A DNA stretch of 64,000 nt. Source: Xenopus tropicalis (lineage: Eukaryota; Chordata; Amphibia; Anura; Pipidae). Position 1 is the first letter of the stretch. Every line of letters begins with the position of its first letter. The position numbers and the translations under genes were made by a program. Below the pieces are notes generated by a model that was given only the letters and a program-made list of their open reading frames with translations, made no database searches and was not told the origin of the DNA. Shown here piece after piece: positions 41,986-53,244 of the stretch. The stretch is taken from positions 144,563,545-144,627,544 of the forward strand of contig NC_030680.2 of NCBI RefSeq assembly GCF_000004195.4. The letters are read 5' to 3'.

Positions 41986-44900
41986 TTTAGGATACTCCCT
42001 TGTTAAAATCTCAGGACTATCAAGAAATCTGACAAATTCCCAGAAAGCAGCCAATCAAACTACATACACAGTCTGCTGAAGCCAGTGGGTTGCAAACTCT
42101 GGTTCTACCCTTGGGGGGGCAAGAAGCAGGTGCAGAGGGGCTCAGCCTGAAGGGGAGATTTGGGGGGGATTGTCACTTTGTTCTCCTAAATAGACTCGAA
42201 AACCCAACTTGAAAGATATTCTCTGCCCTCGTTATTCTCTGTAACCTCGTTATGAAATAACAATGGCCAATGGCTGGGCCTTCAAGGGGGCTTGAACCGG
42301 AGAAGCCCATCAACCACTGGCCTAACCCATTCATACAAAGCCATTATACGTCTTTAATATGTCAGATTTGTTTAGATCACACTGGGATCATAAAATAATG
42401 TTTACAGACATACGGGGAGCTTGGAATATGTGGAATTATAGGGTCTTCCAGAACAATAGGTGACTTTGAGTCAGAACTTGACTCCTTTGCCCAGAATTCT
42501 TGCTGTTTGTGGGCAACGTTAATCCCACGGCCCGTTGCCAGGGGATCATATCGGAATGGCTTATCCCGCCAAACAGAAGGCAGCCTTCCTGGAACAGTGT
42601 ATTAGACTTGTCTGTGTGATATATGGGGCAGTTGTCCAATAACATTGAACATTGAGAAGAGCAGAGAAGTGTAGGTAGATACAACGGACTCCCATAATCC
42701 GCTATTGTGTCTTTACCTTTACCATGGAGGCTCAGTCTTCTGATTAAGGTCCTTGTACTGTGTTACCTTGTCTCCAGGGATTTCCAAGATCCAGTCCCAC
42801 TGACAGTTTGTGCCAGCAGGGGATTCTGGGACTTGTAGTCCAGCATTGGCTGATAGGACATCCTTGACCATAGCTGTCTATGCTCAGTGTTGGCTCTAGG
42901 GGAAAAGCAAGATCTGAAAGAACCTGGGAAAAGAATAATCTAGGGAACATTTGTTTTTGCTTGGGGAGTAGGACGCCATATCCTTTGTAGAGGTCTTGGG
43001 GGGGTTGTAAATATCAAGCAGGAGATTCTGTATAATGAAATAGACTGGATGGGGGAACAGCATATTGGGGATTAGGAACCAGGGGCGTCAGACCCAAAGA
43101 CTGCTAAGGACCCCAGTTTGAAGGGTAGCCCAGTCTAGTAGGCCATAGCCCTCTGCTTTCATTACTCTTACTGCACTAGGCCAGTCAGTATGGACTGCTG
43201 ATTGGTTGCTATGGGTTACTAGACCCCATTTCTACCTAATCCCCATCTTTCAGGCTTTGTTTATAATCATTCTGTGAAATGTATTTGTATATAATATAAT
43301 TCTGTTTTACTGAGAAAAGGGAAAGTATTGCACTGTAAGTTCTACATACACAAAAAATGGTGCCTTTTATATAACAACATGGAATAGTCCTATTTATTGA
43401 ATTACTATCTAACATATAAATAAGAGAAGTATACTAAAGAATACGTACGTATTAGCAGTTTTATACAGCCCCGCGCCATAATGACATTGGGGGTCTTTGA
43501 CACTGTAGACAAACAGATGGACTGAAAGCAACAATTCCCAGCATTCTTAGCATTTTTGGATTTGCATTTCTGTATCCAGTTGGCAAAATGAACAGCAGGG
43601 TGCGCTGTTGCTCTCATTTCATTATATCAGGAGTGTAAAAACTGCTCATGTAGTGAAAACCAGAAAAATAATGCTCAGAAGAGCAATTTTACATTCTTTT
43701 TATTGTTGAATGAATATTTCAAATCGTGTTACAGTTTCCCTTTAGTCCCAACAGGCAACAATGGAGTTTTCTGTCTCTGTTCTGATTGTGTATTACGCAT
43801 TGTGCAATGTTCCCCTGGCTTTTGTGATGCAGAGAATGAAACTTGGGGGGGGGGGAGTCGTTTTCACCCTCCTTAACAGCCGATGTTCTAAAAAAAAACT
43901 GCATTTGGAACGTTTTTGTTAAAAAAATAACAATAAGAATTGTGGGAAGGGAAAATAAAGACAGAAAATTGTTCCACCGTGCGAGGGGACCGTGTTTAGA
44001 GAGAAATTATCCGCAGAAAACGGGGGCGGAAAGGTGGGATAAAAACAGGAATTCGCCAGAAATAAACATTGCGCCAAGGAAGGGCGGCAGTTATCAAAAG
44101 AGATGCTTTAAAGGGGAACTAAAGCCATGTATAGTATTTAAAGTGCAAAATATAAATACATATGTGTGGGGTGTATATATATATATATATAATACACAAA
44201 TGTCTTGTAAATTATATCCACATAAATGGTGCTCAGTGATGTCATCAGTTATAATTGGTGCTCAGTGATGTAATTTCATCAGTGTCACATGACTCACTGA
44301 AACTTGTGTATTATATGAAATCATGTACCCCCCCCCCCCCCCCCCCCCCAGTAAAATCTAAGGAATGTAGGAGGCTAAAGGCAGAGTGTTTTTATGCAGG
44401 TTATGGTTCCTTGGTGGGGGGGGGACTCTATATACACACACATTGGGTGTATTTTGCTTCTTTTAGTCACTACTAGGGGTGGGGCAGAATAGCAGGCCAA
44501 TTGCCCGACCCAAAGGAAAGCACGAGAGCTCTGGCTGGTACTAGGGCTATTCTGCCTGATTCAGCCCCATATATACCTGATTATATATAATAGGTTATAC
44601 CTGCAACCCTTTACTTACCACTAAGACCATATCCTTATATTTCATAATAGGGGGTTAATTACTTCCTATATATTTGTCACTTTATAACCTAATCTTGTGC
44701 CCCTTTAACTGGGCAGAGTGGTTCTATACTATAGAATCTATAGGGTGCCGCTTGGCAATTAAAATACCCTTTCCTGCCCAGGTTGCACAAGGAAAAAATG
44801 TGAAGCCAAATGAGCTGAACTGGGAGCCCTAGATGGGCCCCTATATAGAAAAGGCCCCCGAGACAGCCAATGGGGCCAGAGAGATTTATTGTAGCATTTG

Positions 44901-45817
44901 AGAGCAGCCCTGTGTATCTAATAAGCCAATGACCTTATCCTGAAGGGGGAGATTAGAGACCCAATCACAGAGCAGGCCGAATGAATCACATGACTAAGGG
45001 CTTTTGGAAGCTAAGGATGGGATTTGAGAGAGGGTTGGGCTGCCCAATTCCTGCTCATGATTCTCTGTGTACGTTCCCCCATTAATAATGTCCCAACATT
45101 CCAAAAGCACATTTTAGGCCACACCCCCAATCTGTAAGAGCCACGCCCCCTTGATCCGCCCCCAACTGGTTTATAACCTCTCCTAAAGTGTCTTTCCTCT
45201 CTGTAGAGTTGCCACAGCCACGCCTGGCGTTACCTCCATTTCCGCTGTTTCCTACAGGCCACTGACATTATTTTTATATGAACTTTTCCATTAAATGTCA
45301 TTTATTCATTTGCGGCGCGGGTGTCTTTTTACCAATGATGTTACTGTGAGCGATATAAGTCTATGGATGCGCTGTATTTACTCACTAAGGGTTGGTATAA
45401 ATTATATTAATTTCAGAGATGCTACACACGTGTTATGTGCTTATTGGAAGCATTCTATACTGTACAGACCTCCGCAGACATCCTCGCTCGGTGCTAATGA
45501 CGTTCAGTTTTTTTTTTCTATTGTTTTATGCAAAAAAAATTTTGACACTTAATTGTAATGAAATAAATTGTAATACGGTTTAATATGCACTGATCATAGC
45601 TTATAAAGACGCCCACGTATTAACTAATAAATTATTTTTACGTTTAAGGTGCGTGTCCTTGTTTCATTATGGGAAAATTTAGGCTAAAAGCCTTTTGCTA
45701 TCTTATATATATAGCTGAAAGCCCAGCTTGATACTTGGGGTGCATATGTATTTCCTGTCTTAGATCATTTTGAAACTATAGCTGAATAACCTCACCAATA
45801 TTTTTCAAAAACTGTTC
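41986..45817. other. intergenic, mixed unique sequence and repeat fragments
   Basis: A diverged single copy of the 135-bp unit is at about 42100-42300. A T2/Kolobok-like start (TTTAAAGGGGAACTAAAGCC) lies at 44108. A segment at 44150-44310 matches 16.98-17.13 kb in inverted orientation. C22 lies at 44328-44349. The stretch 45180-45660 looks unique and AT-rich. The 141-codon open frame at 43843 runs across these repeats and is not credible as a gene. Confidence 0.5.
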
Positions 45818-46700
45818 CTAGATCCTATCTGATCCCCCCATTGTAAGCAGCAGTCCTGCCCTGCTTTATGGCTGAGATTCTAGCTATCTGTATAACAGAG
45901 CATTCTGTCACAGTGGCACAGATCCTATCTGATCCCCCCCATTGTAAGCAGCAGTCCTGCCCTGCTTTATGGCTGAGATTCTAGCTATCTGTATAACAGA
46001 GCATTCTGTCACAGTGGCACAGATCCTATCTGATCCCCCCCATTGTAAGCAGCAGTCCTGCCCTGCTTTATGGCTGAGATTCTAGCTATCTGTATAACAG
46101 AACATTCTGTCACAGTGGCACAGATCCTATCTGATCCCCCCATTGTAAGCAGCAGTCCTGCCCTGCTTTATGGCTGAGATTCTAGCTATCTGTATAACAG
46201 AGCATTCTGTCACAGTGGCACAGATCCTATCTGATCCCCCCATTGTAAGCAGCAGTCCTGCCCTGCTTTATGGCTGAGATTCTAGCTATCTGTATAACAG
46301 AGCATTCTGTCACAGTGGCACAGATCCTATCTGATCCCCCCATTGTAAGCAGCAGTCCTGCCCTGCTTTATGGCTGAGATTCTAGCTATCTGTATAACAG
46401 AGCATTCTGTCACAGTGGCACAGATCCTATCTGATCCCCCCATTGTAAGCAACAGTCCTGCCCTGCTTTATGGCTGAGATTCTAGCTATCTGTATAACAG
46501 AGCATTCTGTCACAGTGGCACAGATCCTATCTGATCCCCCCATTGTAAGCAGCAGTCCTGCCCTGCTTTATGGCTGAGATTCTAGCTATCTGTATAACAG
46601 AGCATTCTGTCACAGTGGCACAGATCCTATCTGATCCCCCCCCCATTGTAAGCAGCAGTCCTGCCCTGCTTTATGGCTGAGATTCTAGCTATCTTTATAG
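45818..46700 (+). repeat. 101-bp minisatellite, about nine copies
   Basis: Units contain AGATCCTATCTGATCCCCCC, ATTGTAAGCAGCAGTCCTGC, CTTTATGGCTGAGATTCTAG and CATTCTGTCACAGTGGCAC. Starts at 45917 and 46018 give 101 bp; the others vary with C-run length. Confidence 0.95.
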
Positions 46701-48600
46701 AACGTCATTTCTCAGTAATATACATTAAGTTGCTGTAAGTTAGTGACCACAATAGAGCCATCTGATATTTCTCTTATCATTTCTAAGCAGAGCAGCATCA
46801 CAACATATTTCTCACTAACTTAATTTTCTACCGACTGTGTCCAATTGACTGAAATGAACAGCAGGTGGTGCTGTTGTTTAAAAATCATTATACTATAACT
46901 GTATCTTTATACTTTATTAGCTGTATATTAGCTGTATTTCAGGTATGAGGCAGCAGAGGGAGCTGTAGCTGTTGCCTCCCTAACAAGACAGCAGAGAATG
47001 GATTTACTACCAACTGTAGACACAATATCATGGGCCCCATCAGTAGATTTTATTGCCATCCCCTTTCTCTTTCCCTAAATGCCCCAAAAACAAAAAAACA
47101 GGAAAAAAAAAAGGAAAACCTTCTCTGAAAGGAACAATAGGTTGCTATTAATCTTAATCAGTTGCCTGGCAACCAACGCCATAAAACCTAAAGGTTAACA
47201 AGAGAGATTTGGGGTTTTTCGCGTACAGAGCTCACAATTACTGGAACGGCAACAATGGGAACAGCATTAAAATCCCTACAGAAAAGAGAGCGGTTCCTCG
47301 GAATGCCAGCTGCTGGGTATAAAATGGCGTCGTAATGTGGATCCGGGCAGGGTAGGGGCTTGAAATCAGAATGCTGATATAGTGGGGGTCATTCACTTAG
47401 TATATTATTGGATGGGATACAGTTCTCTCTGCTTCCTTTCTGCCTTAATATAAAACACTTGGCTTCAAAATCCTTTTTTTCCCCCATTAATATAAAGCAC
47501 CCGTGGGATACGCTGTGCAATAAAGCAATTAGGGCTCCTGGGCCCCCCCTGATGGTAGCTTTAGGCAATGCAGGGAGAGGCATTTACCCTATGAGTGCTG
47601 GAGGAGGAGTGCAAGTTACCGGAGGGGTGCAACAAAAATAAAAGTCAGCCCCCCCCCCCCCATCCGGTGAAACATTAATTGGCCCATTTGAAAGACTTCA
47701 CTGTAGGGGGCTCCACTCCAGGTGCCCTGGGTTGCTGTTACAATAGGCTGCCACTAGGGGGCAGGTTTACTAAACCTAAAGATATAACAATCAGAGAGGG
47801 GGTTGTCTTTTATTCTCCTTTAGTATAAATAATCAAAAATTATACCCCTCCTGGCTGTAGCGGTTGGTGTGGAGAAAGGCAGTTCTACTTTCCCAATCCA
47901 TAAATTTAAATTGAGGTTTTCTAAACCTTGATCATCTCTCATTTTTTTTTATTTTCAAATTGGACTAAACTCATTTTCTCTCTAAAATGTACTAAAAAAA
48001 AGTCACAAGGAAAAGCCGCTTCGAGAAAAGTTGTAAAAAATTGGACTTTTTTTCGAATTCTTGCCGCAAAAATACAAAAAAAAGTCATGATTTTTGGACC
48101 AAATCCATTGACTTCATGGAAAAGGAAGGGACCTCAGCCATTGGCTTCTACATGAACTGGGCAAGTTTAACCTGGCGAATTGGGATTTTTAGCTGTTTAG
48201 ACGCATAGTAAATCCCAGCATTTAAGATTAGAAATCAGTGGTTAGTAAATGAGCCCCTAAATGAAAAATACAGGTTGGGCACTGAAATTCCAAAATGCCA
48301 AAAACGCCAAATCGTTATTACACACTTACAGTAACAACTTTTGAAATTTGGGCCCAGCTACGCCCTGTTACACCCACACATGCGCCCCATCAACCGGAAA
48401 CCCCACAAACTCTCCGGTTAACTGCGACCTATTTTATTATGATGTTTGGAAAATAACTCTTTTCCAGCTTTACCCTCTTCAGGGCGCCATCAGGGGGGGA
48501 CTGTTGATGATATCTTCGCTTTAAAGGGGGCCGTTATACAGTTCTTTTTTTAGCTCTGGCCCCCTTTAAAGAACTACGGGCCCTGTCATTGGAGGCCAGC
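46701..48600. other. intergenic, no gene recognised
   Basis: Repeat fragments include GAACAGCAGGTGGTGCTGTTG at about 46856, a C-run at about 47650 and an AT-rich MITE-like segment at about 47920-48260. A near-consensus CTCF core, GCCACTAGGGGGCAG, lies at about 47750. No exon is recognised. Confidence 0.5.
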
Positions 48601-48687
48601 GGGAAATTTGATTGGTTGCGCCCCGTGCGGGGCGCAACCATATAAAACCATATAAAAGGTGCGGCTGCAGCGGGCAGTCGGGCACAG
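48588..48687 (+). promoter_or_regulatory. promoter-like block: inverted CCAAT, GC palindrome, tandem TATAAAA
   Basis: In order: ATTGG at about 48590 and again at 48611, the palindrome GGTTGCGCCCCGTGC/GGGGCGCAACC, then two TATAAAA boxes about 11 bp apart (CATATAAAACCATATAAAAG). An ATG lies at 48688, about 35 bp after the second TATA. The layout is like a TATA promoter, but no known gene follows. It could be the promoter of a mobile element or chance. Confidence 0.35.
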
Positions 48688-48711
48688 ATGCTGAGGAAGT
48701 CGCTGGTGGGG

Positions 48712-49545
48712 GAGCTGGAGGATGTCGGAGGAAGCCGCAGGGGAGCCAGAGGGAGTCACTGGGGGGAACTGGAGGATGCTGGAGGAAGCCGCAGGAGAGC
48801 CAGAGGGAGTCGCTGTGGGGGGAGCTGGAGGATGCCAGAGGAAGCCGCAGGGGAGCCGGAGGGAGTCGCTGGGGGGAACTGGAGGATGCTGAAGGAAATC
48901 GCAGGAGAGCCAGAGGGAGTCGCTGGGGGGGGAGCTGGAGGATGCCGGAGGAAGCCACAGGGGAGCTGGAGGGAGTCGCTGGGGGGAACTGGAGGATGCT
49001 GGAGGAAGCCGCAGGAGAGCCAGAGGGAGTCGCTGGGGGGAGCTGGAGGATGCCGGAGGAAGCCACAGGGGAGCCGGAGGGAGTCGCTGGGGGGAACTGG
49101 AGGATGCTGGAGGAAGCCGCAGGAGAGCCAGAGGGAGTCGCTGGGGGGGGAGCTGGAGGATGCCGGAGGAAGCCACAGGGGAGCTGGAGGGAGTCGCTGG
49201 GGGGAACTGGAGGATGCTGGAGGAAGCCGCAGGAGAGCCAGAGGGAGTCGCTGGGGGGGAGCTGGAGGATGCCGGAGGAAGCCACAGGGGAGCCGGAGGG
49301 AGTCGCTGGGGGGAACTGGAGGATGCTGGAGGAAGCCGCAGGATAGCCAGAGGGAGTCGCTGGGGGGGGAGCTGGAGGATGCCGGAGGAAGCCACAGGGG
49401 AGCTGGAGGGAGTCGCTGGGGGGAACTGGAGGATGCTGGAGGAAACGCAGGGGAGTTGGGGGGAGTCGCTGGGGGGGGAGCTGGAGGATGCTGGAGGAAG
49501 CCGCAGAAGAGCCAGAGGGAGTCGCTGGGGGGAGCTGGAGGAAGC
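48712..49545 (+). repeat. 54-56-bp purine-rich minisatellite, about 15 copies
   Basis: Two alternating unit types differ in GGGAGCTGGAGGATGCCGGA versus GGAACTGGAGGATGCTGGAG, both with GAGGGAGTCGCTGGGG. Steps are 54 or 56 bp depending on G-run length, so reading frames slip between copies. Open frames of over 300 codons on both strands follow from the lack of stops in the unit. Confidence 0.93.
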
Positions 49546-50062
49546 ACAACTGGGAAGAGGCACAAGGGTCCCTGGCATGTGTCTAACTGCCTGGTATTGG
49601 GCATTCAACATGGAGATGGCAGGCAGGGGCAGGGTGGGGGTGTGGTGAGAAGTGGGGGCAGATGTGGGGTGTCCATGCCTAGGGCAAAATGAAACAGAAG
49701 CATTTTATTGCTATAAAACATTGGCATTTTGGACACAGGTTGGACCATACCACTTTATTTAAAATATGGGGACCAATAAAGCCATTTAATTTAATCTAAC
49801 TTTGCATTTAATTGGAATATTATTTGTTTCCGAGCAGTGCGGCCACATAAACTGAATTAAAGGGGAACTGTCACCATAAGAAATAAATTCCGAATCCTTT
49901 TGTATCAAAAGAAACTTTACTTACACTGTATAAATGATTGCATTTCTTTTTCCTTCAGTCTTGGAATTAAGTCTTAATTAAGGCAAAGCTTTGTGTCCCC
50001 CCAACATCTTCAATATTTGCCATCTAGGTGATATCTGAAATGAAAGTTTAAGTGATTGTAAT
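49546..50062. other. intergenic, includes a TTAAAGGGGAACTGTCACC MITE end
   Basis: A T2/Kolobok-like end begins at about 49857. Its partner end is not found, so the element is truncated or merged with the hairpin at 50063. Confidence 0.5.
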
Positions 50063-50161
50063 TAAAAATCTGAGCTGTCAATCAGATATTGCCTGCCCCG
50101 CCTCTATGCCTCCGGCATAGAGGCGGGGCAGGCAATATATGATTGACAGCTCAGATTTTTA
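50063..50161. repeat. near-perfect hairpin, 48-bp arms, 3-nt loop
   Basis: Arms 50063-50110 and 50114-50161 are reverse complements with a single mismatch (CAGATATT against its partner AATATATG). The loop is TCC. The stem tip is CCTCTATGCC/GGCATAGAGG. It is either the heart of a fold-back MITE or a source of double-stranded RNA if transcribed. Confidence 0.9.
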
Positions 50162-50620
50162 AATACATTTATAACAGTTATGGATGATTTTATTAAAAAA
50201 AAAAATTGGGGTTTCATAATTTTATTATACAGATAAGCCATATGCTTAGGGGGCCCTGTGGCCCCGCCTCCCTTGTCTCCAGCTGAGAAATGGGCAGAGA
50301 AATCCTACCGGCGCCGATCCCACCAGTCCTGACAGATTCTAATAAATATTTATTACAATCATTAGGCATTAAACTTCCTAAATAGAACGAGCGAATCCTG
50401 AAGCGCCAGAGGCACAAACCTTAAATTAGGGCAGAAAGTCGTTTTGACTCTTCCACTGTGTGTCTCACCCCCGACTAACGAAATACTTACATTAGGTAGG
50501 AATTTAAATGTGAACCATTTATTCATTTTTATTGCTTTACTGGATTTCCATTTAATCTGTTACTAACCTTCAGCAGGTAAAAACTACACTGATCCATTGG
50601 GAAAGTGCAGCCGTGATAAT
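50162..50620. other. intergenic, no feature recognised
   Basis: Unique-looking sequence with no gene signal. Confidence 0.45.
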
Positions 50621-50624
50621 GTAC

Positions 50625-51092
50625 CCCCGACTGTAAATGATAAGGATATTAGCAGTCACTGAGGGGTTCTGTGCCCATATAAAGGCACAAGGCTGCAGGC
50701 TGAGTTATACAGGGAACTCTGAGTATCACTCATGTATTATAAGGGATAATGTACCCCCTACTGTAAATGATAAGGATATTAGCAGTCACTGAGGGGTTCT
50801 GTGCCCATATAAAGGCACAAGGCTGCAGGCTGAGTTATACAGGGAACTCTGAGTATCACTCATGTATTATAAGGGATAATGTACCCCCTACTGTAAATGA
50901 TAAGGATATTAGCAGTCACTGAGGGGTTCTGTGCCCATATAAAGGCACAAGGCTGCAGGCTGAGTTATACAGGGAACTCTGAGTATCACTCATGTATTAT
51001 AAGGGATAATGTACCCCCTACTGTAAATGATAAGGATATTAGCAGTCACTGAGGGGTTCTGTGCCCATATAAAGGCACAAGGCTGCAGGCTT
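50625..51092 (+). repeat. 130-bp minisatellite, about 3.6 copies
   Basis: The same unit and orientation as 33271-34600, with starts at 50644, 50774, 50904 and 51034. It breaks off inside the fourth unit after GGCTGCAGGCT. It is the third array of this family in the window. Confidence 0.95.
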
Positions 51093-51217
51093 GGTTATCT
51101 TTTAGTACAGTTCATTTCTTATCATTACAGAAAGAAAAATCCAATAAAAAATGTGGAATTGCTTTTCTTAATTAAAATTGCTGATTTCAGAGCTTTCTGA
51201 AGAACTGGTTTCTGAAC

Positions 51218-52428
51218 ATAGGTATGGGATCCATTATCCGGAAACCCATTATCCAGAAAGTTCTTAATTACGGAAAGGCCATCTCCCATAGACTTCATTA
51301 TAAGCAAATAATTCTAATTTTTAAAAATTATCTCCTTTTTCCTCTGTAATAATAAAACAGTACCTGTACTTGATCCCAACTAAGATATAATTACCCCTTA
51401 TTGGGGGCAGAACAGCCCTATTGGGTTTATTTCATGGTTAAATGATTCCCTTTTCTCTGTAATAATAAAACAGTACCTGTACTTGATCCCAACTAAGATA
51501 TAATTACCCCTTATTGGGGGCAGAACAGCCCTATTGGGTTTATTTCATGGTTAAATGATTCCCTTTTCTCTGTAATAATAAAAAAGTACCTGTACTTGAT
51601 CCCAACTAAGATATAATTACCCCTTATTGGGGGCAGAACAGCCCTATTGGGTTTATTTCATGGTTAAATGATTCCCTTTTCTCTGTAATAATAAAACAGT
51701 ACCTGTACTTGATCCCAACTAAGGTATAATTACCCCTTATTGGGGCAGAACAGCCCTATTGGGTTTATTTAATGGTTAAATGATTCCCTTTTCTCTGTAA
51801 TAATAAAACAGTACCTGTACTTGATCCCAACTAAGATATAATTACCCCTTATTGGGGGCAGAACAGCCCTATTGGGTTTATTTCATGGTTAAATGATTCC
51901 CTTTTCTCTGTAATAATAAAACAATACCTGTACTTGATCCCAACTAAGATATAATTACCCCTTATTGGGGCAGAACAGCCCTATTGGGTTTATTTCATGG
52001 TTAAATGATTCCCTTTTCTCTGTAATAATAAAACAGTACCTGTACTTGATCCCAACTAAGATATAATTACCCCTTATTGGGGGCAGAACAGCCCTATTGG
52101 GTTTATTTAATGGTTAAATGATTCCCTTTTCTCTGTAATAATAAAACAGTACCTGTACTTGATCCCAACTAAGATATAATTACCCCTTATTGGGGGCAGA
52201 ACAGCCCTATTGGGTTTATTTAATGGTTAAATGATTCCCTTTTCTCTGTAATAATAAAACAGTACCTGTACTTGATCCCAACTAAGATATAATTACCCCT
52301 TATTGGGGGCAGAACAATCCTATTGGGTTTATTTAATGTTTAAATGATTTTTAGCAGACTTAAGGTAAAGACCCCTTATCCGGAAAAGGTCCCGAGCATT
52401 CTGGATAACAGGTCCCATACCTGTAATA
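51218..52428 (+). mobile_element. MITE copy 6 with about nine internal 113-bp units
   Basis: The left end is TAGGTATGGGATCCATTATC and the right end is AACAGGTCCCATACCTGTAA. Internal units are near-identical, with single changes such as AAAAAAGTACC for AAAACAGTACC. Confidence 0.92.
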
Positions 52429-53244
52429 GATCCCATGCTTTTAATAAAAGGATTTGATTTACTTATCAGACAAAACATAGATAGAGCTACGCTTGCCCCC
52501 TTGGAAGTCCCAGTTTTATTCTGTGCTTGTTCATTGCTGTAAGGAGAGGAGTAAATCCCTGGGAACAAGAGGGGCTCAATCAGCAGGAAGAATGCCCCCG
52601 TGCCCACCGCTCTCTGCAACGTGCCCGGAAGTGAGCGGGCTATTCCTGGAATGTTATTGTGGGGGTGGCACGCAGGGGAGTTTCATATTTGCTAAAATTA
52701 GTTGCTTTTCACCGGGTCGTGCCGTTCTCCTGAATAACCCCCTGCTCCAATGAAAGGGAACATAATGGGGATTTAATTGCCTCTCCAGCAACCCTGGCGC
52801 GCACTTACTGTATCGCCTCCATGTGTAACGCACTCATTAGCTCTCTCTGTGTATGTATATTAATATAGTGCTGCTGCTGATGCCAATCTGTGCCACTAAA
52901 CGCTGTTGTTATCCAGATGGCAGCTGCCGTCAAAAATTCCCAGTGTGCCATTAGCGTTGGGTGGGGGGGGGGGATCTGTTGCGCCTCATTGATTTACCTT
53001 TATTTCTGGAAAGGTGTAGTAATTACAGTGCCCAGACTGTGGGATGGCAAGAAAGTAAAGAGGGGGCTAATGTTGGTATGAGGCAAGATGGTGCCAGGGA
53101 ATGGGGTGTAAATTTGGCCTAAAACACATAGTAAGACAACATGGCATTGGGGCAAAGGGATTTTGTGTGTATTACCCTTCTCAATATGCCACTGGACAGA
53201 TTTTAACAGAGCTGGGGCAAAAGCTTCTGGTGCCCAATGCAAGC
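52429..53244. other. intergenic, no gene recognised
   Basis: No family-like open frame. There is a G-run at about 52962. Confidence 0.45.

Noticed and set aside
48566..49692. Long open frames on both strands over the purine-rich array, as protein genes
   Set aside because: Unit steps alternate between 54 and 56 bp, so the peptide repeat shifts frame, and opposite-strand frames are just as open. Only the promoter-like block is kept as a lead.
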